Shown here one piece after another: positions 1 through 6,818 of a stretch of 15,690 nucleotides of DNA. Below the pieces are notes generated by a model. That model ran no database searches. It worked only from the letters and a program-made list of their open reading frames with translations, and was not told where the DNA came from. A program made the position numbers and the translations under genes. Each line of letters begins with the position of its first letter. The first letter of the stretch is position 1. The DNA is from SLNP01 sp964446435 (lineage in GTDB: Bacteria > Bacteroidota > Bacteroidia > Bacteroidales > VadinHA17): contig CAYUOS010000071.1 in NCBI GenBank assembly GCA_964446435.1, positions 1 through 15,690 of the forward strand, written 5' to 3'.

Positions 1-399
1 AAACTGGGAGAGGAATCCAGGTCACTGATAGCCCCTATGCCTTTCGAATATGATCCTGAGCTGAAATGCTACAAGGATATGCTATCGATGGGCGGAGGAG
101 CTATGGGTTCACACGCAAACCAGAATCTGCCGAAAGCACAGGCACTGAAGGATGTCACCATGGCATGGTCAATTGCCCGTAACTATTCAAAGGGAGAGAC
201 AGTCCTCCACCTGAATGGCAGTTACCATTCGAACAGGCATGAGGGTATTGTATGGTACCTGAGGAAGTATAAGCCCGAACTGAAGATTGCGGTTATCAAC
301 CTTGTTCTCGAGGATGACCCGGCGGTACTTTCCGAGTCCAACATCAACAGTGCCGACTTCATAATTGCGGTTCCCCTGACGATGACCCGAACCTACTGA
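1..399 (+). CDS. ChaN-like (DUF399) lipoprotein, C-terminal part
   Basis: The frame is open from base 1, so this is the last 132 residues of a protein whose start lies outside the window; the ATG at 37 is internal. The segment carries features I associate with the ChaN/DUF399 family of heme-uptake-related lipoproteins (Tiki-like fold): a K-D-x-T-M-A stretch before an alpha helix, then a hydrophobic strand leading into N-G-S-Y-H-S, followed by G-I-V-W-Y-L-R-K-Y and a strand ending in L-V. In the family the His of the NGSYH-type motif lies in the putative ligand pocket. Because the N-terminal half and any lipobox are missing, substrate and location cannot be judged. It ends 11 bp from the convergent MerR gene. 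The family call is from motif memory; another member of the same superfamily is possible. Confidence 0.68.
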   Translation, partial: KLGEESRSLIAPMPFEYDPELKCYKDMLSMGGGAMGSHANQNLPKAQALKDVTMAWSIARNYSKGETVLHLNGSYHSNRHEGIVWYLRKYKPELKIAVINLVLEDDPAVLSESNINSADFIIAVPLTMTRTY

Positions 400-420
400 C
401 CTGAAGTCTTTCAGGCTTTT
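400..420 (+). terminator. Possible short terminator between convergent genes
   Basis: A perfect 6-bp stem CCTGAA/TTCAGG (400-405 with 410-415) and a 4-base loop are followed by CTTTT. It sits exactly between the stop of the ChaN-like gene and the stop of the convergent MerR gene, whose TGA lies within the right arm. The T-run is short, so termination would be weak. Confidence 0.35.
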
Positions 421-1298
421 GCAGCTTTGCCGAGCAGCTTGCGGAGTTTATCGACTGAGCTGACAGCCGTCACATTACTCAGAGCAGAGACAGACTTGAG
501 ACCAGCCAGGTTTCCTGCGACAATTATCCTGCACCACGGAAGAGACTGGCTGAGGTTTCTTATTAGCTTCATCGGCTTCGGGGGGAGAGATGAAGATGCC
601 CCTGTAACAACAAATTCAGGTTTTCTCTTTTCTGCCAGCGATATTACTGAATCAATAGGTGTCATCTGGCCAAGATAGATTGTCTCATAACCTTCCTTTC
701 TGAAAACGTAGTCATAAAGAAGAAGTGGTAACTCATGCATTTCATTATCGGGAAGGAAAAGAATAGCTGACGGATAGCCGGCTTCAGGAAGCGGCAACGA
801 AGACTCCAGGGCAGTGATTACCTGATTCCTGAAAATATTGCTGATAAAGTGTTCGTGACCCGGATTGATGGTTCCGGTCTGCCAGAGGTCGCCCACACGC
901 CTGATAAAGGGAAATATAATTTCCTCTATGGTCTCTTCGATTCCTCTTGATTCGATAGACTGCTTCACAATGCTCTTTGCCGAAACAGTGTCAACTTCAA
1001 GCATTGCGACTAGCAGCCTCTCAGTTTCATCACTCTTGCGAGCCGACGCACCCAGTTGTTCTGAGACCATCGCGTCAAGCTGATCACCGGTCAGGCGGGC
1101 TATTTTTGAAACCTTCAGGCCATTTCTGTTGAGGATACCTATGCTGATTATTCTTCTGAGGTCCTCACCGGAATATACCCTCCTGTTGGTTGTTGTTCTC
1201 CTCGGCTTCATCAGGCCATATCGGCGTTCCCATATCCTTATTGTATGAGCATTTATGCCTGATAGCCGTTCAAGGTCCTTTATCGAAAATTCATCCAT
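411..1298 (-). CDS. MerR-type regulator with cobalamin-binding domain (CarH/LitR-like)
   Basis: 295-residue transcriptional regulator with three regions. Residues 4-72 form a MerR winged helix (I-R-I-W-E-R-R-Y-G-L, then a wing with R-V-Y-S). Residues about 95-165 are a helical bundle containing W139 followed nine residues later by E149-H150, the W-x9-EH pattern of CarH-type photoreceptors, where it packs against the upper face of adenosylcobalamin. Residues about 176-290 are a B12-binding Rossmann domain with E186-x-H188, H188 matching the lower axial ligand of the E/D-x-H-x-x-G motif, although the expected Gly is Pro191. Family knowledge: such proteins repress DNA in the dark and release it when light breaks the Co-C bond, often controlling carotenoid or photoprotection genes. 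No such genes are adjacent here, so targets are unknown. A promoter-like element lies at 1323-1352. Confidence 0.88.
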   Translation of the reverse strand: MDEFSIKDLERLSGINAHTIRIWERRYGLMKPRRTTTNRRVYSGEDLRRIISIGILNRNGLKVSKIARLTGDQLDAMVSEQLGASARKSDETERLLVAMLEVDTVSAKSIVKQSIESRGIEETIEEIIFPFIRRVGDLWQTGTINPGHEHFISNIFRNQVITALESSLPLPEAGYPSAILFLPDNEMHELPLLLYDYVFRKEGYETIYLGQMTPIDSVISLAEKRKPEFVVTGASSSLPPKPMKLIRNLSQSLPWCRIIVAGNLAGLKSVSALSNVTAVSSVDKLRKLLGKAAKA

Positions 1299-1322
1299 TA
1301 TTCAAGGGTGTAATAATCAGCA

Positions 1323-1352
1323 TAAATGTAAGCTTATTATCATAAAACCCAA
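1323..1352 (-). promoter_or_regulatory. Probable promoter of the MerR-B12 gene
   Basis: On the minus strand, TTG (1352-1350) is followed after 19 bases by TACATTTA (1330-1323), one mismatch from the Bacteroidota -7 box TAnnTTTG. The spacing matches that phylum's TTG-N19-TAnnTTTG consensus and predicts a leader of roughly 20 nt before the ATG at 1298. Confidence 0.45.
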
Positions 1353-1359
1353 CGGGTGT

Positions 1360-1423
1360 TGTCTGGAATTCTGCTCGCCTCGAAGGCGAGCGGGTATACT
1401 ATTCTGCAAGTTTGTACCAGACA
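1360..1423. repeat. Nested repeat block, candidate operator
   Basis: Three symmetrical elements are nested: outer inverted repeat TGTCTGG (1360-1366) and CCAGACA (1417-1423); direct repeat ATTCTGC at 1368-1374 and 1401-1407, 33 bp apart (about three helical turns); and a central perfect hairpin GCTCGCCT (1373-1380), loop CGA, AGGCGAGC (1384-1391). No T-run follows the hairpin, so it is not an intrinsic terminator. It lies between the MerR promoter and the tRNA-Cys promoter. A role as regulator-binding site is inference. Confidence 0.4.
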
Positions 1424-1445
1424 GTAGCCTTCAGATTTTTTGTGG

Positions 1446-1477
1446 TTGCATATTAAGGTGATTTTTCCTTATCTTTG
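1446..1477 (+). promoter_or_regulatory. Promoter of tRNA-Cys
   Basis: TTG at 1446-1448, a 21-base spacer and TATCTTTG at 1470-1477 match the Bacteroidota housekeeping consensus (TTG, about 19-21 bases, TAnnTTTG). The -7 box ends 10 bases before the mature 5' end of the tRNA, so transcription would start almost at the gene. Confidence 0.75.
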
Positions 1478-1487
1478 CAGCTGATTT

Positions 1488-1558
1488 GGTCGGTTGACCG
1501 AGTGGCTAGGTAGCGGTCTGCAAAACCGTGTACGGCGGTTCGACTCCGCCACCGACCT
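1488..1558 (+). tRNA. tRNA-Cys (anticodon GCA)
   Basis: A complete 71-base cloverleaf can be drawn: acceptor GGTCGGT (1488-1494) with ACCGACC (1551-1557); D stem ACC/GGT; anticodon stem GCGGT/ACCGT closing the loop CTGCAAA with GCA at 1520-1522; short variable loop; T stem GGCGG/CCGCC closing TTCGACT (1539-1545). The discriminator base is T (U73), the cysteine identity base. CCA is not encoded: CA and AC follow directly. It is preceded by a strong promoter and followed by a terminator hairpin, so it is a single-gene unit. Confidence 0.97.
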
Positions 1559-1567
1559 CAACGAAAA

Positions 1568-1604
1568 CCCCGGGGAACGCAGTGAACCGGGGATTTTTAT
1601 TTTA
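1568..1604 (+). terminator. Intrinsic terminator of tRNA-Cys
   Basis: A CCCCGG/CCGGGG stem (1568-1573 with 1587-1592) and a 13-base loop are followed by ATTTTTATTTTA. It lies 10 bases past the tRNA 3' end. Confidence 0.8.
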
Positions 1605-1638
1605 TCCGGCCACGGCCCGCTTGCGAGGCCGGGGACGG

Positions 1639-1679
1639 TAAAATAAAAAGACCGGGGGTGCCGAAGGCAGACCCAGGGG
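1639..1679 (-). terminator. Intrinsic terminator of the SulP gene
   Basis: Read on the minus strand just after the SulP stop: a GC-rich hairpin (GGGT, then TGCC-TTC-GGCA, then CCCC; about 1679-1654) is followed by CTTTTTATTTTA (1650-1639). The T-rich tail is shared, in reverse complement, with the tRNA terminator arm. Confidence 0.6.
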
Positions 1680-1688
1680 TTTTCGCCA

Positions 1689-3398
1689 CTATCCTGCAGA
1701 CGGGTCTGTAATTGTTTTTGGCTTCCTCTGCTCCTTCCTTTTTCGCTCTTTTGCCTCAATGATTTCTGTCGCCCTGACCAATGCAGGCACAATATCGTCA
1801 AATACATTCTCTGCCCCTACCTTGTCAAGGAGTCCTGACTGCTGCAGCGAATTCATGGCCCCGGGGTGTACACCCGAGAAAATCAGCTTTATTTTCTCTC
1901 CCTTTGATTTCTTTAGCAGGTTCTCAAGGTTATTCATGCCAGTGGAATCTATAAAGGGAACCCTTCTCATTCTGAGGATTCTGACATGAACATCCCTGCT
2001 TGTTTCACGAACAATTTCATCAAATTTATGCGCTACACCAAAAAAGAACGGGCCCTTGATTTCATAAATATCAATCCCCCTGGGTATTTTGATAGAGCCA
2101 AGGTGCTCATCAAAAAGGGTCTCCTGCTCGGAAGAAAAGTCCACATCGCTTTTTAAGACTTCAATATTTGACGACTCTGAGACTCTTCTCAGGAATGTAA
2201 CCATCGCAAGAAGCAGTCCAACCTGTATGGCAATAGACAAGTCAAATACCAGCGTAAGTGAGAAAGTTGTAATCAGAATCACACCCTCACTTCTCGGATA
2301 TCGCAGAAATCCGATGAAAGTATGCCATTCACTCATTTTATAGGCAACGCCTATCAGTATTCCGGCCATGCAGGCCATGGGAATATGTTTAGCCAGCTTA
2401 CCAAGAAAAAGAAAGATAACCAGAAGCACAATGGCATGTATCACCCCCGAAACAGGTGATCGCCCGCCGCTGCGAATATTTGTCATCGTCTTGGCAATCT
2501 GTCCCGAAGCAGGTATTCCCCCGAATAATGGGATAACCATATTTGCAATACCCTGCGCAACAAGCTCTTTGTTGGGTTTATGGGTTCCCCCGGTGTAACC
2601 ATCAGCCACAATAGCCGAAAGCAATGACTCTATGGCGCAAAGCATAGCAATGGTGAAAGCAGGCTGAATCAGCATACTCACTTTCTCAAACGAAAAGTCG
2701 GGAACCCTGGGCAGAGGAATTGATGATGGCATTTCTCCGAATTTTGTTCCAAGGGTCTCAACGGGGATGTCGAAGAAATATACAAGCAGGGTGGTAACCA
2801 GGATGGCCAGAATAGACCCCGGCACCTTTACTGCCCTGGGGATGAATATGATAAAAACCAGTGTCAGCAATCCCAAACCCAGTGCGTATAGATTAGTTGT
2901 GTGAATATGACGGAAGAAGAGAGCCCACTTCCCAATGAAGGTTACAGCTGTATTTGGCAGGTCAATGCCAAAGAAAGTCTTAACCTGCGATGTAAAAATT
3001 ATTGCTGCAATCGCACTTGTAAACCCAATCACGATGGGATAAGGCATAAAACGTATTATGGTTCCCATCTTAAAAAGCCCCATCAAAACCAGCATCAGGC
3101 CGGCCATGAAAGTGGCAATTACCAAACCATCCAGTCCATGTTGCTCAATGATGCTGTATACAATAACTACAAAAGCCCCGGCCGGACCACCAATCTGTAC
3201 CCTGCTGCCACCAAAAACCGAAACAATAAATCCTGCTATTATGGCTGTAAGAAGGCCGGCATCAGGTGAAACTCCCGAGGCAATTGCATATGCAAGTGCT
3301 ATCGGCATGGCCACAACACCTACGATGATCCCGGCACCAAGGTCTGATTGAAACCGTTTTCTGGTATAGTTTCTCAGGAATGTCATTCTGGAACTCAC
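1689..3398 (-). CDS. SulP-family anion transporter with STAS domain
   Basis: 569-residue inner-membrane anion transporter. Residues about 18-400 are a multi-span membrane domain with SulP hallmarks: early P-I-A-L-A-Y-A-I-A-S-G-V-x-P (32-45), V-Q-I-G-G-P-A-G-A-F (67-76), E257-S-L-L-S-A followed by A-D-G-Y, N-K-E-L-V-A-Q-G-I-A-N (276-286) and F-G-G-I-P-A-S-G (292-299). Residues about 440-545 are a cytoplasmic STAS domain with F-I-D-S-T-G (482-487), whose Ser/Thr site resembles that of anti-sigma antagonists. The tail from 549 is strongly basic. SulP members move sulfate, bicarbonate, dicarboxylates or other anions; the sequence alone does not tell which. Length is normal for the family. The gene stands alone, ends at a shared terminator and has a candidate -7 box upstream. 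M5 is an alternative start. Confidence 0.92.
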   Translation of the reverse strand: MSSRMTFLRNYTRKRFQSDLGAGIIVGVVAMPIALAYAIASGVSPDAGLLTAIIAGFIVSVFGGSRVQIGGPAGAFVVIVYSIIEQHGLDGLVIATFMAGLMLVLMGLFKMGTIIRFMPYPIVIGFTSAIAAIIFTSQVKTFFGIDLPNTAVTFIGKWALFFRHIHTTNLYALGLGLLTLVFIIFIPRAVKVPGSILAILVTTLLVYFFDIPVETLGTKFGEMPSSIPLPRVPDFSFEKVSMLIQPAFTIAMLCAIESLLSAIVADGYTGGTHKPNKELVAQGIANMVIPLFGGIPASGQIAKTMTNIRSGGRSPVSGVIHAIVLLVIFLFLGKLAKHIPMACMAGILIGVAYKMSEWHTFIGFLRYPRSEGVILITTFSLTLVFDLSIAIQVGLLLAMVTFLRRVSESSNIEVLKSDVDFSSEQETLFDEHLGSIKIPRGIDIYEIKGPFFFGVAHKFDEIVRETSRDVHVRILRMRRVPFIDSTGMNNLENLLKKSKGEKIKLIFSGVHPGAMNSLQQSGLLDKVGAENVFDDIVPALVRATEIIEAKERKRKEQRKPKTITDPSAG

Positions 3399-3412
3399 CC
3401 AATTTTAAAGTA

Positions 3413-3420
3413 CAAAAATA
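3413..3420 (-). promoter_or_regulatory. -7 box candidate for the SulP gene
   Basis: On the minus strand TATTTTTG (3420-3413) matches TAnnTTTG exactly and ends 15 bases before the ATG at 3398. No TTG at the ideal -33 spacing was found, so support is partial. Confidence 0.4.
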
Positions 3421-3462
3421 AGGAATTTAAACTCAAGGCAGGGGTCCGCAAGCGAGTCATTA

Positions 3463-3495
3463 TAGTTTTGTACAGGATATCCCGTGATTAATCAC
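3463..3495 (+). promoter_or_regulatory. Possible promoter and palindromic operator of the sugar dehydrogenase gene
   Basis: TAGTTTTG (3463-3470) matches the TAnnTTTG -7 box. Just downstream, overlapping the expected transcript start region, is the perfect 12-bp palindrome GTGATTAATCAC (3484-3495). A further spaced inverted repeat, GACCCA (3533-3538) and TGGGTC (3564-3569), lies in what would be a 130-nt leader. No clear -33 TTG is seen. The assignment to the downstream gene is positional. Confidence 0.35.
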
Positions 3496-3606
3496 ATTCC
3501 AATTGCCTTTAGTCAAAAAGCAATCTTATAGAGACCCAATTAAACCAAACATTAATACTTTTATGGGTCAAATGAGAAATTAAACAGAATTAACTTATTA
3601 AGCGAT

Positions 3607-5244
3607 ATGGCTGAACAATTTTCAATCAGTCCGTCCGGTGAAAAATTCCCGATTCCGGAAGCAGGAGAATACAATACCGAATTCGAGCGCCTGCAGAAGA
3701 GAGCCGCAGAAGAGAGAGCCAAAGGACGAGAGATAGTGGTAGTAATGGGCGTGGGGTTCGTTGGAGCGGTGATGGCAGCAATTGTGGCCGACTCAGTTGA
3801 CAAGACCAGCGGTGAACCTTCTAAGTTCGTAATCGGTATGCAGCGTCCAAGTGTGCGGAGCTATTGGAAGATACCTCTACTGAACAGGGGTGTTTCCCCT
3901 GTAAAGGCAGAAGATCCCGAGGTTGATCCTATGATTGAGAGATGCGTAAAAGAGAAGAAAACCCTGATGGCTACATATACCTACGACGTACTAAGGCTTG
4001 CCGATGTCGTTGTGGTGGATGTCCAGTGCGACTATCATAAAGATGAACTGGGCAATGTCAGGAATGGCGAGACTGAGATGGCAGCCCTTGAAGCTTCCCT
4101 TCATGAGATAGCAGAGCGTATACCACCCGAAGCACTTGTACTGATAGAAACAACAGTTGCTCCGGGAACCACCGAACAGGTCGCTTACCCTATTATGAAA
4201 AAAGCATTCAGAAAACGCGGTATAAAGAGCGACCCACTGCTGGCTCACAGCTATGAGAGGGTTATGCCCGGGCGTAACTACGTTGCAAGTATCCGCGATT
4301 TCTGGAGGGTATGCAGTGGAACAAATGAAGAAGCCAAAAGGAGGGTTGAGAAGTTTCTTAAGGAAGTACTGAATACTGAGAAGTATCCGCTTACCGTAAT
4401 GGACAGGCCGATTGAATCTGAAACCGCGAAGATTATCGAGAACAGCTACAGGGCTACCATCCTGGCATTCATGGATGAATGGAGTCTCTTTGCAGAACGC
4501 AATGGAGTTGACCTGATCAAGGTCATTAAGGCAATAAAGGTAAGGCCGACCCACAGTAACATGATCTTTCCCGGACCGGGTATTGGAGGATACTGCCTGC
4601 CGAAGGACGGTGGACTTGGAGTATGGGCCTACAAACATATACTTGGCTTCGAGGATGACATCTTCAAGATAACCCCGATGGCCATCGACATCAATGACAC
4701 CCGTGGCCTGCATGTTGGACAGCTTACCCGCGATGCCTTAAGGAATATGGGGCAACCTATTGCCGGCTCGGAAATACTGGTGCTTGGCGCTGCTTACCGC
4801 GAAGACGTGGGAGATACCCGCTACAGCGGCTCTGAAATAGTAATCAGAAAACTCGCAGAAATGGGGGCAGAGATCAGAGTTCACGATCCTTATGTTGAGC
4901 ATTGGTGGGAATTTGAACAGCAGGATACATACCCGGGCGTGGGACAAAGCAAGGCTCGCTTCTTCCGTAACCAGGAAAGACTGAAAGATATTCGGATTGA
5001 ACCTGATCTCGACAAAGTACTTAAGGATGCAGACGCCGTGATACTTGCGGTACCTCATAAGGCATACCTAGACCTTGACCCCGATGAGGTTGTCAGAAAA
5101 GTTGGCAAGCCGTTAGCTATTATTGATTGTTTCGGAATTTTATCAGACGACAAGATAAGGCGCTACTTCAAGCTGGGCTGTGAAGTCAAGGGGCTTGGCC
5201 GCGGCCACATACAAAGAATTAAAGAGGAGGTCAGGAAAGGCTGA
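3607..5244 (+). CDS. Nucleotide-sugar dehydrogenase (UDP-glucose/GDP-mannose dehydrogenase family), long form
   Basis: 545 residues, versus roughly 430-450 for typical members. After a 40-residue polar extension comes a Rossmann loop G48-V-G-F-V-G53; T-T-V-A-P-G-T-T (182-189) and E272-T-A-K275-x3-N279 follow, then G-x-G-G-Y-C330-L-P-K-D with the catalytic cysteine. The C-terminal sugar-binding domain (about 385-540) begins with L-V-L-G-A-A-Y-R-E-D-V-G-D-T-R. Family reaction: NAD-dependent two-step oxidation of a sugar-nucleotide C6 alcohol to a uronate, for polysaccharide or glycan synthesis. Oddity: the second Rossmann strand ends V-I-G-M-Q79-R80 where the family normally has V-x-G-x-D, so the acidic NAD-ribose ligand is missing. 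Substrate is not predictable. It stands alone, with no glycosyltransferases beside it, and converges with the cdsA-like gene 11 bp away. Confidence 0.88.
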   Translation: MAEQFSISPSGEKFPIPEAGEYNTEFERLQKRAAEERAKGREIVVVMGVGFVGAVMAAIVADSVDKTSGEPSKFVIGMQRPSVRSYWKIPLLNRGVSPVKAEDPEVDPMIERCVKEKKTLMATYTYDVLRLADVVVVDVQCDYHKDELGNVRNGETEMAALEASLHEIAERIPPEALVLIETTVAPGTTEQVAYPIMKKAFRKRGIKSDPLLAHSYERVMPGRNYVASIRDFWRVCSGTNEEAKRRVEKFLKEVLNTEKYPLTVMDRPIESETAKIIENSYRATILAFMDEWSLFAERNGVDLIKVIKAIKVRPTHSNMIFPGPGIGGYCLPKDGGLGVWAYKHILGFEDDIFKITPMAIDINDTRGLHVGQLTRDALRNMGQPIAGSEILVLGAAYREDVGDTRYSGSEIVIRKLAEMGAEIRVHDPYVEHWWEFEQQDTYPGVGQSKARFFRNQERLKDIRIEPDLDKVLKDADAVILAVPHKAYLDLDPDEVVRKVGKPLAIIDCFGILSDDKIRRYFKLGCEVKGLGRGHIQRIKEEVRKG

Positions 5245-5255
5245 AAGAATAGGGT

Positions 5256-5996
5256 TCATAGATTTCCTGCAATGGTGGTGATAAATCCGTTTAAAGCCAC
5301 CCACGCCCCTGAGCATATCAGACTATCAAACCTGTCGAGAAAACCTCCGTGCCCGGGTATGATATTGCTGAAATCCTTAACACCGAATCTTCTTTTATAG
5401 AATGAGGAGAGGAAATCGCCCATAAAGGCAAACAGCACAACCCCAGCCCCCAGCCACATCGCCTTCAGTGGAGTGACTGCTATGAGACCTTCTGCCAGAA
5501 TTGAGCTCGGAATGGCTACAAGGGCTCCACCTATAAGGCCTTCAACAGTTTTACCCGGACTAACAGAGGGGAACAACTTCCTTCGACCCCAGAGCTGACC
5601 GGTTATCTGGCTGAAACCGTCAAATATTGATAGTATCAGGAAAGTGAATAGGATAACCCCCATATCCATTCCGCTGAAAACAAAGAATCCGAAAGATAGT
5701 ACTGCGAAGATTCCTGCTGACTCAAGAAAGAATTTCATCCGTTGGTAACCAGACCTCCTGAAAAGCAGAAAAAGCTCATATAGCCCCCTGACAATAATAA
5801 TGATTGCCAGAAGCCTGAATAACTGTGTGTTAATTACTATACTGAAGAACAGAAGGTTGATAATTACGAAATATGAAATCAGCTTTACCCAGCTTTTTCG
5901 GGCAACTGAAGCCTCCTTCCGTTGGTTAATAAACCAGAAGCAGATAGCTCCCAGGCTAAAGTAGACAAGTATCAGTATGTATATGGTCAGTACCAT
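5256..5996 (-). CDS. cdsA: CdsA-type phosphatidate cytidylyltransferase
   Basis: 246-residue polytopic membrane protein, slightly shorter than usual (about 265-285). The C-terminal half holds the family signature: S-x-S-P-G-K-T-V-E-G-x2-G-G (144-157), then F-x-G-D-F-L-S-S-F-Y-K-R-R (191-203), K-D (207-208), P-G-H-G-G (214-218) and D221-R-F-D224, the acidic residues that bind the metal and CTP. The reaction is CTP plus phosphatidate to CDP-diacylglycerol, the activated donor for phospholipid head groups. It is the last gene of a three-gene minus-strand unit, 24 bp after the TSUP gene, with a CDP-alcohol phosphatidyltransferase at the head of the unit, so substrate supply and use are co-expressed. 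Whether it is the main cdsA or a second, pathway-specific copy cannot be told from this window. Confidence 0.88.
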   Translation of the reverse strand: MVLTIYILILVYFSLGAICFWFINQRKEASVARKSWVKLISYFVIINLLFFSIVINTQLFRLLAIIIIVRGLYELFLLFRRSGYQRMKFFLESAGIFAVLSFGFFVFSGMDMGVILFTFLILSIFDGFSQITGQLWGRRKLFPSVSPGKTVEGLIGGALVAIPSSILAEGLIAVTPLKAMWLGAGVVLFAFMGDFLSSFYKRRFGVKDFSNIIPGHGGFLDRFDSLICSGAWVALNGFITTIAGNL

Positions 5997-6020
5997 ACAG
6001 GATGATACTCTGGTTACTCT

Positions 6021-6818
6021 TTATCCTATCAGCATAAGAATTCCAAAGGCTATCATGCCAATAGCATACCACCGCCTTACTGCTCCGTCTGCACGGTTAA
6101 CCTTTATCCTGGACATAAACCTCGGGCCCACCACTGCTCCGACTATCGTTCCGGATGTAAGAAAGCAGACAAGGGTTAGATCAATATCTCCAACCACGAC
6201 ATGGGCCATAAGAGATGAAATTGTGTTTGCGCTCACAACCATCAGGGTAGTACCCAGAACAACCGACAGTGGCATATGCATAGTAAACATTCCTGCCATA
6301 ACCGGTGCGTTTCCGCTGGTACCGAAAGTACCGGTAATCAATCCTGCAAGAAACCCGAAAAAGAGGCACTTCAATATTCTCTGAACGGGAGATCCGGCAG
6401 ATAAAACCGTTCCGTTGGCTTCAGCCCTTCTTCGCCTCCAGTTATTTATCAGCATATGGGTTGCTATTACGATCGAATAGATACCAAAACTGGTTTTGAG
6501 ATGCTCAACCGACATAATCTTTACCAAACTTGCCCCGCACAGGGCTCCAAGGACACCGGCTGCAGCGAAAGTGAGGCCCTTGCGCAAATCAACATTCCCA
6601 TGGCGGTAATGACCGTAAGACCCTACGATGCAGATTGGGATGGTTGCTGAAAGTGAAGTTGCAACCGCTATCTGTGGTTGAATATTAAACAGAAGAGTAA
6701 GAACTGGCAGAAAGAAGAAGCCGCCACCGCCACCTACCATTGAACCGATAAAACCGACAACAAACCCTGCAACGGGTAGCCAGAGATAGATGTACTCAAA
6801 AGATGAATGAAATATCAT
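6021..6818 (-). CDS. TSUP (TauE/SafE) family membrane transporter
   Basis: 265-residue integral membrane protein with about eight predicted spans. Two related half-motifs show the internal duplication of the family: G-S-M-V-G-G-G-G-G-F-F-F-L-P (25-38) and G-L-I-T-G-T-F-G-T-S-G-N-A-P (159-172). TSUP proteins carry sulfite, sulfonates or other small organosulfur anions, but many members have no known substrate. Its ATG overlaps the stop of the upstream CDP-alcohol phosphatidyltransferase (ATGA at 6818-6815), indicating translational coupling, and the cdsA-like gene follows after 24 bp. The placement inside a phospholipid-head-group operon is unusual and hints at a lipid-related sulfur compound, which is inference only. 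Confidence 0.87.
   Translation of the reverse strand: MIFHSSFEYIYLWLPVAGFVVGFIGSMVGGGGGFFFLPVLTLLFNIQPQIAVATSLSATIPICIVGSYGHYRHGNVDLRKGLTFAAAGVLGALCGASLVKIMSVEHLKTSFGIYSIVIATHMLINNWRRRRAEANGTVLSAGSPVQRILKCLFFGFLAGLITGTFGTSGNAPVMAGMFTMHMPLSVVLGTTLMVVSANTISSLMAHVVVGDIDLTLVCFLTSGTIVGAVVGPRFMSRIKVNRADGAVRRWYAIGMIAFGILMLIG

Larger units (their letters stand above)
1562..1685. repeat. 124-bp nested inverted repeat
   Basis: Outer arms CGAAAACCCC (1562-1571) and GGGGTTTTCG (1676-1685), middle arms TTTTTATTTTA (1594-1604) and TAAAATAAAAA (1639-1649), and inner arms CCGGCC (1606-1611) and GGCCGG (1627-1632) are all perfectly complementary and concentric. Each half also contains its own GC-rich hairpin, so the block looks like two related terminator hairpins placed tail to tail. 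It fills the space between tRNA-Cys and the convergent SulP gene. Confidence 0.75.

Noticed and set aside
1469..1807. 112-codon minus-strand open frame covering the tRNA and terminator region
   Set aside because: It is antisense to tRNA-Cys, crosses the terminator palindrome and overlaps the SulP gene end; the composition is Arg/Ser-rich and not protein-like.
1618..3455. CGCTTGCG at 1618-1625 and its complement CGCAAGCG at 3447-3454 flanking the SulP gene, as possible element ends
   Set aside because: Only eight bases are shared, without target duplications or a transposase, so a mobile-element reading is unsupported.
3991..4713. 240-codon minus-strand open frame opposite the sugar dehydrogenase gene
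   Set aside because: It lies wholly antisense to a gene with clear family motifs and has no recognisable domain; it is a shadow frame.
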